Assembly: GCF_036785885.1 (NCBI RefSeq)
Contig: NC_092312.1
Location: 26,244,001-26,308,000, forward strand
Origin: Coffea arabica
Taxonomy: Eukaryota > Streptophyta > Magnoliopsida > Gentianales > Rubiaceae
Length of the DNA stretch: 64,000 nt
Direction of reading: 5' to 3'
Below the pieces are notes generated by a model. The model did not search any database, was not told the DNA's origin, and was given only the letters and a program-made list of their open reading frames with translations. Shown here in pieces: positions 24,901 to 35,400 of this stretch. The position numbers and the translations under genes were made by a program. The stretch's first letter is position 1. Every line of letters begins with the position of its first letter.

Positions 24901-26484
24901 ATCAAAGACAGGAAAAGAAGTCATAACACTTTCAATTCCTCACATTTCCTCTTTCACTCAATGAGCTTCTTCAAGACTTAATTGCATCCAACAAGTGTAG
25001 AATTTCCCACTTACCCCTTCTTGCTCTATGCCAACAGATAAATTTTAACCAAGAAAATAATATAAGGCTGAAGTAACCTAGTCATCTGGACTTAATACTA
25101 TTTCTCAATATTAATCATGAACTCAATGTTTTGAAATTGGCAGATGAAAGCAGCATCCAGTTATGTTTATATGTGACAGAATTAGTTGAAGGATTTTCAT
25201 AAAGTAAATAACTTATCAAACTGAATGATTACCATACTCTTTACATTTTATTCTAATTATGCAATTCAACAAGGAGCATCACTATTAGTTAGGTATAATT
25301 ATCCCAAATTACTGCAATTTCTGTACAAAATTTAATTCTGTGAGCATTATTTAGTCCTGCAAGTAATCTGCTATCAGTTATAAGTCAAAAGTTTTAGGCA
25401 ATTTGTCAGTTTTGAGACCAAAATAGTATATTGAATCCAAATATCATGCTTCAAATGTCAATCTATTTAAAAAAAAAAAAGAAGAATTAGGATAGAAAAA
25501 TGATGATCGTATATCCAACTCAACGCCACAATGTCAGCTAAACTTTTCCTTTTTTGATTTTGATAAAGCAAAACAGTAAACCTCTCAGTCAAATACCCAA
25601 GGACACAAAACTTCTGTAGTCCTACATAACTAAGTCCCTGCTACAGCCACAATCTAAATTTGTGCATTACAAGAAAGATAATCCATTTTATGCTGAATAT
25701 ACTTTAGCACGCAGTACTCACAACTAGTGAAGTCCCAAGAATCAACAAGAAATTAAAGAAAAACAGCAGGCATCAACCTGGTAACCAACTAATTATTCAA
25801 CTGAAAACACATTAAACATATTGCATTACTATAAGCATATTCTGCAGCACAATAATAATACATACTCCCCATAAAAAACACAGAGTAAAACACTTGTACA
25901 ATTTTTATATATAAAAGAACACATAGACAGAAAGAGAAGTAACCTGTGGCATGAATTGATCGCGCCGCACCCAAATTAGCTACTAATGATCCTAGTCTCA
26001 GCCGTTCTCTTCCATCATTTACTGCAATTTTTAACAAAATAATAAGAAGAAGATTTAAAACAAAAAAAGGTTAATTCAATCCGATCTCCCAAATTGCAGG
26101 AAGCATTTTTGCCTTTCTCCAAATTAAAAAAATCCAGGACCCAAAAAAAAAACCTCTAAAAATTCGAATTTTAGCAAAATAGACATATCTCTAATTTAAA
26201 ACATACCATTTCTCGAGTTGGAAAATCTAAAGACCCTATTTTGATTGCAAAATGCAGTGCTGAAACTCCTATACCCGCCTCTCAACAACGCTTCATTTAG
26301 CTGTCATAAATTCCACGAAATAAAAAAAAATACATTGATAAATACGTAACTACTCATCAAATGAGCAAGAGAGGGGGGAATGGGTGGTGAGGCATACCGA
26401 AGAAGAAGAACCGTGGAGGAGATGAGAAGCGAGAGAGCGGAGAGCGAAGCGGCGGACGAGTCTGAGGCCGTTTGAGCGGACCAT
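15959..26484 (-). CDS. GFA2: Mitochondrial type-I DnaJ/Hsp40 co-chaperone (GFA2 type)
   Basis: Eighteen GT-AG exons rebuild an uninterrupted 447-residue protein; Arabidopsis GFA2 is of similar size. Exons, 5' to 3': 26398-26484, 26207-26300, 25944-26021, 24720-24802, 24521-24604, 24381-24419, 23280-23387, 22378-22413, 22207-22294, 20785-20849, 20604-20678, 19878-19950, 18531-18622, 18367-18438, 17156-17212, 16973-17021, 16315-16381, 15959-16055. The N-terminus ([20 protein letters not shown]) is Arg/Ser-rich and lacks acidic residues, like a mitochondrial presequence. The J domain spans about 91-156 with HPD at 120-122. A Gly/Phe-rich stretch covers about 160-195. The zinc-finger region has CNTCGGAG (229-236), CPLCRGSG (246-253), CRKCGGSG (268-275) and an atypical CKSCKGER (282-289). 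The DnaJ C-terminal substrate-binding region follows. It stimulates matrix Hsp70. In Arabidopsis GFA2 is needed for polar nuclear fusion and synergid death. Transfer of that role is inference from homology. Confidence 0.95.
19389..19563. repeat. Degenerate direct duplication, ~66 bp x2, in a GFA2 intron
   Basis: Copy 1 (19389-19454) and copy 2 (19497-19563) share the order CTGGATAT, CTAT/CTGTTC, ATAACTCATC, GTTAATAT and AGTTCTTT, with scattered substitutions and a 42-bp spacer. It lies in the intron between exons 12 and 13 and has no evident function. Confidence 0.6.
23071..23184. repeat. Tandem 57-bp duplication in a GFA2 intron
   Basis: Two adjacent 57-bp units, 23071-23127 and 23128-23184, both begin CAGGACATTAATCTCATCAA and differ at only a few positions. 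They lie in the intron between exons 7 and 8, about 95 bases from the exon 7 splice donor. High identity suggests a fairly recent duplication. Confidence 0.8.
23796..23860 (-). mobile_element. Possible SINE-like 3' fragment
   Basis: On the minus strand, GGTTCAAACTC resembles a pol III B box, and a CA..GCA stretch then runs into an A10 tail. It lies in the GFA2 intron between exons 6 and 7. Similar arrangements occur at 29028-29500 and 53171-53262. Length and A-box are not clear, so this is tentative. Confidence 0.3.
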
Positions 26485-26521
26485 TTGTGGGGGCCGGTTG
26501 GAGAATTGGGGAAGGAGAGAA

Positions 26522-26574
26522 AAACCCTAGCTCAGAGGGCAGCCCCGCCAGCCAGCCAGTCGCTTAAACCCTAG
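26522..26574. promoter_or_regulatory. Two telo-box motifs in the GFA2 leader/promoter
   Basis: AAACCCTAG occurs at 26522-26530 and 26566-26574, 38 and 82 bases upstream of the GFA2 start codon; an inverted copy lies at 26737-26745. Telo-boxes are frequent near transcription starts of plant housekeeping genes, including translation and organelle-biogenesis genes. Function here is inferred from position only. Confidence 0.45.
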
Positions 26575-26782
26575 AAGAGAGAGAAAGTGGGCAACCCAAT
26601 AAAACTGGAAGAAGAAGAAATGCAAATCCACTAAAAAAAAAAAAAGAGTTGCTTGCGTCGTAATTAATCGAAGCTTCTAGCCCCGTCTTAAAAAAAAAAG
26701 TAATGAAGCAGAGGTGGTACTTCTCCGACTTGTTCACTAGGGTTTTTTTTTTTTATAAAACTTTTTTGTGTCTTAAAAATTA

Positions 26783-27766
26783 GGGTTAATCACATTTTAT
26801 CCCCTTAAAGAATACTCTATTTTGCAGTTTACCCCCTAACCTTTAATTTTGTTCACTAAACCCCCTTTAGGACAAAATTGCCCTTGTATTATTTGAATTT
26901 TTCATTTACCTTGTTTTCCTTTCTTTTATTTCTTTTTCTCTTTTTTCTTTATTTAATTCTTCCTCTTTCCCACAAAAATCTTCACCTTAATGATTGAAAT
27001 TAATAAAGAGGAATTACAGAAATTTATCTTCTCCTTAAATGATTAAAAAAATATTCAAATCACTTTCCTAAAATACAATTTTTTTAGCCTTTCAATTCTT
27101 TTAATTTTGGATTTTCCTCTTTCCTTTTTAGTTTCTCATTTTATTCCCAAGAAAATATCTTAAGATGAAATTGTGACCTGATTAATAATCATTAATTGAA
27201 ATTTATGACACGTGGCATCATACAAAAAATCAAAAATTAGTTTTTGATGCCTTTTAAACTTTTACCCAGAAATTTGTAATTACAAAGTCAAAACAAAAAT
27301 TTTCGTTGAAATGGAATTTCTATTGGGAAGGATGAAAGAGAAAAAAAAGAGAAAAAGAAATAAAAGAAAGGAAAACAATTTCATCTTATGATATTTTCTT
27401 GAGAATAAAATGAGAAACTAGAAAGGAAAGAGGAAAATCCAAAATTAAAAAAATTGAAAGGCTAAAAAAATTGTATTTTAGGAAAGTGATTTGAATATTT
27501 TTTTAATCATTTAATGAGAAGATAGATCTCTGCAATTCCTCTTTTTTAATTTAAATCATTAAGGTGAAAATTTTTGTGGGAAAGAGGAAGAATTAAATAA
27601 AGAAGAAAGAGAAAAAGAAATAAAAGAAAGAAAAATAAGGTAAATGAAAAGTCAAAATAATGCAAGGGCAATTTTGTTTTAAAGGGGATTAAGTGAGTAA
27701 AATTAAAGGTTATGGAGTAAACTGAAAAATGGGGTATTTTTTAAGGGGATAAAATGTGATTAATCC
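26783..27766. mobile_element. Mutator-like foldback element, 984 bp, with perfect 9-bp TSD
   Basis: A perfect 9-bp duplication, TAAAAATTA, flanks it at 26774-26782 and 27767-27775. The ends are inverted copies: GGGTTAATCACATTTTATCC on the left and GGATTAATCACATTTTATCC read from the right on the minus strand. Homology continues for roughly 390 bp per arm (for example TTCTCATTTTATTC on the left and its complement on the right), around a loop of about 200 bp at 27175-27380. The loop contains GACACGTGGC. There is no coding capacity. It begins about 300 bp upstream of the GFA2 start codon, so it could influence that promoter or yield hairpin RNA if transcribed. Confidence 0.85.
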
Positions 27767-27814
27767 TAAAAATTAATGGTCTTGAAGTAAAGTTAGTGCC
27801 CCTTTTTTTTTATT

Positions 27815-28048
27815 GAAGTTTAAAAAAAAAAAAAAAAAAAAAAAGAGTTATGGCTTGGTTTGTTTTGGGCCTCTAAGCCATTTGTGGTCGTCATGTTCTG
27901 GACCTTCTAGTAGTTTCTGCTGAAACTTTTTTTTTTTTTTTTTGCCCTTTTAAGGACAATGCAAGGGTAGCTCAAGGCATACAAATATTTTAACTTTTTT
28001 CTTTTGGATTAATATTAAATGCAGTTTTCTTTTTTGAGTACAGTGGAG
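27815..28048. other. Spacer with homopolymer runs
   Basis: An A run of about 24 bases ends near 27844 and a T run lies near 27927-27943. No gene or named repeat is recognised. Confidence 0.5.
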
Positions 28049-28600
28049 TAGAGGTGCAACAAACTTAATTGAGTAACTCACAGGTTTACTCAGTCAAATT
28101 CGGCTTTGAATTCATATTGAGGTGCAACAAGCTTATTTGAGTAACTCACAGGTTTACTCAGTCAAATTCGGCTTTGAATTCATATTGACTGAGTTCAAGT
28201 AGATCGAATTATTTGACGAGTCAAACTTGAGTTTAATATGTGAAAGTCTAAGGTTTGTCGAACTCAATCGACCTTCACAAATACACGCGCGCACACACAC
28301 ACACACACACATATATATACATATATATTTTAAAATTTTTATTTATTAATATGAAATGTCTATTTTATCCCTTGTTTAAAATTATATAAAATATAAATTT
28401 ATATTTCTAAAGTTCAATTAGGCTCGATTAAGATCGATTGAATTCGAAATAAGCTCAATTTGGGCTTGATAAGCACGAGTTCGAGTTCGAACTCGAGTGA
28501 TACAAAATAAAATCGAGCTCGAGTTCGAACTTGATCTTCAAGAGCTCGACGAGTTCGAGATCGAGTCCAAGTTTGTTTAACTCAAGTCGATCTTGAGTAG
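28049..28600. mobile_element. hAT-like element remnant with internal 68-bp tandem duplication
   Basis: The left end TAGAGGTGCAAC matches the ends of the hAT-like elements at 130, 14168 and 29134. The interior has the same CGAGCTCGAGTTCGAA-type words (28440-28580). I found no matching target duplication on the right, so the right end is uncertain or lost. Two 68-bp units, 28051-28118 and 28119-28186, are tandem copies with two mismatches; the duplicated unit includes the terminal GAGGTGCAAC. A CA/TA microsatellite sits at 28287-28330. Confidence 0.5.
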
Positions 28601-29027
28601 TGCATTATTTGATAGAAACATTGATAGCACATATTCTAGCATTTTTGGATGTATGTCAAATGTAAAAAAAATTGAATTTAAATTTAAATTGAAATTAAGT
28701 GACATGCATCTAGGGATGTTAATACATATACTATCAATATATACAAGATTGACTCTTTGTTTTTTCCCAAACCCTAATAGGGTAACTCAATTGTGGACAA
28801 TAATAGGATTGAGGATGGTAAGGTAATAAAATCTAAACGTACGACCTTAAGGAGGGTTGGTCATAATCATCGGATATTATGGATATTGTTGAGGATCAAA
28901 TTTTGTCTACCGTTGGACAATGAGTGAAATTAGGGCATGTGCACAATGATTAGGAGTGCAAATTTTTTGTAAGCTTTAAAGTGTATGCTTTACTAGATTT
29001 TAAAAAAATCAAATAAAATGTTTAAGG

Positions 29028-29500
29028 TTTTTTTTTTTTTTTGTAACTAACATGATTAATGATCTTTTAGCTAGGAGGGAGTGATGAGTTGGGTGGTATG
29101 GGGGGGGAGAGAATGTAAATGACAGGTCCTGGGTAAGGCTGCAAATGAGCCGAATCAAGTTTAATGTAAAACTCAAGTTGGAACTCGACTTCAAATTCGA
29201 ATAGAATCGAATTCGAGCTCGAACTTTAAAAAAATAATAATTATTTTATTTTTTAAAAAATGAATAAAATAGTACTTTTTCTTAATAAATAATAAAACAT
29301 TAAGAACATATATATAGAATTTCATTATTAATATATATATAATCAAGTCGGATCGGGAGCTAACAAGTTAAGTATTTTTGAGTTCAAATTCGAGCTCGGT
29401 CAACTTTGACTTGAACTACTCACAATCGGCTCATGAGCAACTCGACTCGTATGCAGTCCTAGTCCTGCGTTCGAAACCTTCTACTTATACTAAAGAAAAA
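29028..29500 (-). mobile_element. Possible SINE-like sequence split by a hAT MITE
   Basis: When the hAT MITE at 29134-29461 and one duplicated target copy are set aside, the flanks join as GACAGGTCCTGCGTTCGAAACC, a pol III B-box-like context. On the minus strand the outer part ends TCCCTCCTAGCTAAAAG and then an A run (29028-29042). A similar order is seen at 53171-53262. SINE identity is inferred from this pattern and not from a named family. Confidence 0.35.
29134..29461. mobile_element. hAT-like MITE, 328 bp
   Basis: Flanked by GTCCTGGG (29126-29133) and GTCCTGCG (29462-29469), an 8-bp target duplication with one mismatch. The left end is TAAGGCTGCAAATGAGCC and the right end on the minus strand is TAGGACTGCATACGAGTC. 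The interior carries TTCGAGCTCGAAC words shared with the elements at 130-1723 and 14168-14433. Non-coding. Confidence 0.78.
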
Positions 29501-30359
29501 AAAAATCCTTTAATAGCATAATATTGCCAAGAAAAATCCAATTCATACAAAATCAAGTTGACATCTAATATTTTGCTAGTAGTTTTTGCTGCACTTATAG
29601 TTGGTGGATCTTTTCCTGCATCTATTGTAATCTGAGTTACGAATTATGAATTTTGAGGGGGTTTTTTTTGGCTATTTCTTGTGGGGGGAATTGGGCGAAT
29701 AGAATGAAAAATATACACTACTGTTATATCACAAACCGAAAACCTCTACATTCATAATTGTGGCATTATATGTGAATTAGGCTACTTGATCATCTATATA
29801 CATATCTTGTTTAATTCATCCAAATTAAAATGTCTAACAAAACAAGACTTTTTTTTTTTGGTAGGATAATTCATTTGGGGCAATTTGTCCTTTGAACATT
29901 TGGGACATGAAATGAAATCGCAAATTAAAGCCAGCTTAATTCTAAAGAAGACCACAAATAGACGCGATTGTGTCTGAATGACCTAATTATTTGTCTTATC
30001 AAAGGGCTGATAAATATTTTCATGGCCCTTATGGCTTTGTTTCTTTTTTTTTTTTTTATTTTTTCAATAGGAAGGTTTAGGAAATATCCCAGAGAATATT
30101 CCTAAAGGGCTGCATCATAAAAAGTTCTGAGTGGGAAAAAAAAAAAACAAACTATGAAAGAATAATTCTACGAAGTTATACCAAATTCTTTAAAAAGATT
30201 TCCGGCAAAATTACACCATTCATGCCAAATCCATAAATCTGTTAAACAAACTTCCAGATGTAGCAATATCCTCTATGAATACCAAAAGAGAAACTGATTC
30301 TTGTGTGTCTTAAATGAAGATTCAAGGACTAGTTAAAAATTTAGCTTCACTTCTAGAAA

Positions 30360-30515
30360 GTCAATAATACTATGACACTTTTTTTTTTTTTTTGGTAATG
30401 CGATGTATGTGTTAAAAAAAAGTAGTTGGAAAAAAATAAAAAGTCGATTGCAAAAAAAATGTGTTGATGGTGTAACAAATATTTTTTTTTTGGGTTAAAA
30501 AATGACAATCTAAAC
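30360..30515 (-). mobile_element. Worn copy of the GTTTGGATAG MITE family
   Basis: On the minus strand it starts GTTTAGATTG and carries the family words CACCATCAACACATTTTTT and ACACATACATCGCAT in order. It is diverged and the far end is poor. Confidence 0.5.
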
Positions 30516-30680
30516 AAACCCACAAGGCTAAAAAATAGGACCACTGAATAGATGATCTATATGTTCTCATAAAGCCAGAAGAAACAAATATATCTTCCAT
30601 TATAATTGAAGAATTTAGAACCCTCCAAACCATCTCCTCCAACAGACTCATCTCCACCAATTTTCGAAACCTCAGCGCCA

Positions 30681-30792
30681 GTTTCGATTGTTGTTATTTT
30701 TTGAAGTTTTTGTAAAACAATATATTACAACGATTTGATGTATTTGAGGTAAAAAGGTGATTGAAAAACATATATCCTCGACATCATAAGTG
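30681..30792 (+). mobile_element. Worn copy of the GTTTGGATAG MITE family
   Basis: Starts GTTTCGATTG. On the minus strand the family words appear as TTTTCAATCACCTTTTTACC and ACATCA, in the same order as copies A and B. Strongly diverged and short. Confidence 0.4.
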
Positions 30793-31477
30793 GGAATGGA
30801 GGACGACCACAAACCTCTCTACATTAGTTATTTCCTAGATTGTTACTCGTGTCCTTGCTCAATCCTTACAAATCATAATTAAGTTAGATCCTGTTTGATA
30901 ATCCATTTCATCACTTAAACTTAATAGATTTAGATCTTAATATGCTCAGAAACGTTTGATAATAAAAGATTGAACATCTGAATTAATTAAGTGGCACTAC
31001 AAAACTTGCTTCCGAAATTAAACGATAAGTTATTCACTTATTACTAAATGTGATATACACTCAAATATATTTGATATAATATTTAACAATTTAATAACTT
31101 CAGATTTCCCGTCCATCTTTCAAACAAACAGTAGAAAATGATTTCTCTTACGTGAGCATTCAGGTGGGAAGTGATGCACCGGTGATGAAAAAACCGGTAA
31201 TATATAGCATTACTCCTTTAATTATACCAATTCAATACTTGTCCTCCATAGATGAACCTCTCAATTCGTAGGTTTAGGCTAAACAGGGGGAAAAAATACA
31301 TAACATAGAAAAGGAGAATCAGACTATTATTGAAAAGGTGCAGTTCTAAAGCGGATTCAAATATAATTCTGACAACATAGAAAAGGTGCAGTTAGTAATG
31401 TAATAGTAGTGTATAGAATGCCATTCTGACAACTAAACGAGTTTTGCTCATATATACTAGTCCCACAGCTTCCTTCC

Positions 31478-31508
<31 letters not shown>

Positions 31509-32417
31509 TTTTTAAGCCAACCAAGATCACTTTCATACCCAAAAAAAGAAAAAGAAAAAGAAAAAGGGTAACTTTATACAACTTAAGACAGACTACAAAG
31601 TTAAGTCCACAACTTATGTAGAGAAGGAGCTAAGTTACTAAAGTTGGGGGGGAATGAGTTGTGTAAAACAAGAGAGAGATTGTAAGTGCAAAACCTCACT
31701 TTTGAGACGTCCCACTTATACTTTTGGCAAAAAAAAAAAAAAACTATTTGGTTGCTATCTACTTTCTTTAACCATAGAAGCTTTTTGGCAAAAAAGCAGA
31801 GAGCATTGAGAATTTGGAGGAATTCGATAGTTCCCAGACCATAATGCATAGAGACATGCCAGAGCTTCACTTTTGCCTTTTTAGATAAACAGATATACGA
31901 ACTTCACACTGAATTGGCCTTTTTCCCATAGCAAACCGGGAAAGTTTGTAAGAGTGGCAAAGGGTTTTATAGTGCTTTTCCTTTGGAAGCACAACCACAA
32001 AAGGCAAAAACCAAGAAATGAAAAGAAGTAAGAAGAAAAAAATGTAAACAGACAGCAAGATAATTGCTCTTGAAACTTCTAAAGATGAATTAGATAGTCT
32101 CTACTTCTACATTTGCTCATAAACACCTTCTCTTGTAATTTTGCCTAAAACAATTTGAACCTCACTAGATCAAGAACGCTTTGACTCAGATCTCTTCAGA
32201 AATTATATCTTTCCTGAGCTTGATTATTCAAAAAATGGGTTATTTTCCAGAGGCCTTATAGCTCATGAGCTTCTGAGAGAACAGAGCATGCAGATGGCTC
32301 GTGTTAACTCCAAAAGTGGTCGAGTATCACCTCCTTCAAATCCAAACAGAATGCGGTTTGACAGCAACTAAAAAAGGCGCTGGGCATTGTCCTTGACTGC
32401 AGATTTTGCATTTGAAA

Positions 32418-35400
32418 TCATAATGGAACCTTTGCCTTGGCCTTCTGCTTCAAACCTGTGCCTAATCCAACAGGGGTCTGATCCTGTGGACCTGGTTTGG
32501 ATTCATCAATAGAGCCACCCCCAGCTTCACTTGGAGGATGATCATTAACTTCTTTCTTCACCCCGTTTTCCTCACTGATTGCTGCTTCAGGGGTCACCCC
32601 AGAATTGATAATATTAAGAAGCTGCGTAAGCGGGGGTAAAGCCTGGACAGGAACACCATGTGGCCGTATTAAAAGGCCCCTTGCTGCAGCCTTCTTTCTA
32701 ACTTCTGCAGCAGCTCGGGCAGCCCTTTCATCAACTCCCCTCGCTCGAGGAAGGGCCTCGCCCATTATGGCTGCATTCAGCGATTTACTTGTAGCAGCAC
32801 TAGAACTCCCAGATCCTCCCCCAACAGCAGCAGCTTGGAATGCATGTATTAGATCAGGATGGGCCTGCAATGAGTCATCTTCAGCTTCAGGATGAAACCA
32901 TCAAACCAGGAAAGGAATAACCCATACAAGTCCATCCAATTATACACTTTAAAGCCTGAAACTGAAACTGTCAACAATACCCCGAGAAATATGCCTGTGT
33001 CCCATTGGGATGCCCAGGGCTTGGCAGTTTTTCCATCCCCGGAGATAACTTATTACTCATGATTCCATGGTCAAAGTTGGCTAATAAATACAGATGTTAT
33101 GTATCACTATTGTTTCAGAAAAATGCTTACAAACACAACATGATGCCACTTTATTTATCTACTTTTTCTTATTTAAGGAGTTTCTCCAAATTAACAAATA
33201 AAAGGACTCCTACTTCTTTGACAAGATCTCAAAGAATTCCAGGTGATGAAAACTCAATTTTCGCTTTTTGTACCAGTCTACCAGAAATATGTCTACCCCA
33301 AGACACCTAGCATTCTACATTTCCGAATTCTTTCCATGATTTAGATAACCTAGAGTATGACAAGTTCCATGACAAGTTCCAAATTCTTACTCCCGAGAGC
33401 TTCATGTACTCTATCCTTCTTGTTCCTTAAAACTTCTCAAACCAAAAAATTCAGAAGAGGAGAAAGGCTGAATGAGGGGAATGTTTTTAATTAAAAGGGT
33501 ACCTTCAAAATATCTATAGCTTTCTGGGCAGAAGCTGAATTCAAAGCTTGACCTTTCTGCTTTTGAGCATTCATCTGATAAGAATAGGATTAAAATTAAT
33601 TGGCCACAATGTAGAAGAACAAAGGATGACCACATTGAAAACTTACAATTTACGTGAAAGTACCTGCAACTCGCGCATCTTAAATGTTTTCATCCAGTTT
33701 TGAGAATCCCTAGTCCTGGAATCTTCTTCTCCAAGTTGCTTGACAAGTATATCGTATGTCTTCTTTTCATGCTGCCATACCAGGAAGTAATATTTGATCA
33801 ATTCATACATACAAACTGCACAATCAGTAGTGAAGCATAGTTAACAATGCTAAGCACATGCCTGGTGAGAGAGCTTGAAAGCACCCATACAGTTGAATGC
33901 AATTGCCAAAGCATGGTAGCACACAGCAGTTTGAATGTGTTCTTCTCCTAAAAGCCTTTCATTCTTCTTCAAGGCTTCTTGCAAATAACGAAGAGCTGTG
34001 TTCATCTTTCCAATGTCTTGATACATCATTGCAACATTTATAAAAGTTGCAGCAACATCAGGGTGATCTGGGCCAGAAGACAAACTTAGCAGAAGTAGAG
34101 CCCGAGACATGTGTCGCAGTGCAAGTTCAGTTTGGTTAAGACCATGGTAGAAAAGGGCCATATTTCCATAACTGCAGAAAGTTAACATGAGAACAAGATG
34201 ATTAAAAAAGATCTTAATTCAAATGCAAAAGAGCAGAATGTGTGGACTATGTATCATATAAACAGAAGATGATAGAGAAGTCCTGGAAATGTTATTCGCA
34301 CTTCATTTTTTGTTATTTGCACACCCACCATTTGTTTTATCATATGGTCTAATAAATGAAAACTATATGATTAAATGACAGTAGAAGTGTGATTAACAAA
34401 CATGGGAATGCAAATAACATTTCCCAAGAAACATGGGTAAGATTTTTTGGCATGTTAACTGTTACTCTTCAAGAAAAAAGTAATTCTGTCATCTAATAAT
34501 TAGATCAAAAAATAAGCTGTGTCTAAGTTTATTTTTTTTTTTGTTAACTTATTCACTCTTAGCTAGAAGATGTATCTTCTAACAATGTTGTATTCCTGCA
34601 CTTGTCCAAGGAACTAATCATGGATGGGCACTTGTTCCACAAACTTCTTAATATATCTCAAAGCAAAAGGGAAAAATGCAGTAACCAGATAAATTGGATT
34701 GTCTAAGCAGGGCAACATCAAGGTAAAACCAATTGGACTACTAGTGAGCTACTTGAGCTAGCTTGGCCAACAGATCTACTCGGCTCTATCTATTTCCTGA
34801 GGCTTACCTACTTCACATAGTTGTTTGACCCAATAGCAAGACCAAGCACTTTGCACAACTAAATCCCATAATATTCGATTACTATATGTTGTCTGGCATC
34901 CAAAAATCTACTTTAACTTAGTCGTCGAAATCGGGCTACAGGCCAGAAGATATTTGTGCTTGCTTCACTTGGCATTACAGTTTAATGAGCAAGGCAACAT
35001 AGTAAAGCTCAGAAGACAGATTAGAACCTGTGTGCAGTGTCAGGGTGGTCCAGTCCAAGGCAGCGTTCATTTATTATAAGTTCCTTGTGTTGTTGCATTA
35101 TTGCTCCAGCCATGTCGCCAGCATGGTACAAAACCATGGCAAGGTAGCTATAAGTTACAAGAGAAAAACAGCATAAATTAATTATCAGAACATTGTAGAA
35201 TAATAAGGATCACCATTAAAACAATTTGAAACAAGGAGAAAATTACTTCTGAACAATGTTAACAGTCAAAACACCTATTAAAGTGCTAGGAAAGCTATAT
35301 GAAACAAGAAAATAGATGTTTACACAAGCTAAAGTGGAGAAATACAGTGTGTTTGGATTGCACATTATTTACACCTTATTTGCACACACTGACTTGCTTG

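Larger units (their letters stand above)
29510..32417. other. Spacer between GFA2 and FRIENDLY
   Basis: Holds two worn copies of the GTTTGGATAG MITE family (listed separately), a possible short MITE at about 30888-31133 with CTGTTTG ends and no clear target duplication, and a T run of about 27 bases ending near 31505. The FRIENDLY 3' UTR should occupy the last few hundred bases. No other gene is seen. Confidence 0.5.

Noticed and set aside
28590..28606. Right end of the hAT-like element starting at 28049
   Set aside because: GTGCATTA resembles a terminus, but the following 8 bases do not match the bases before 28049.
30888..31133. MITE with CTGTTTG inverted ends
   Set aside because: The inverted match is only about seven bases plus scattered similarity, with no clear target duplication; kept only as a note in the spacer entry.
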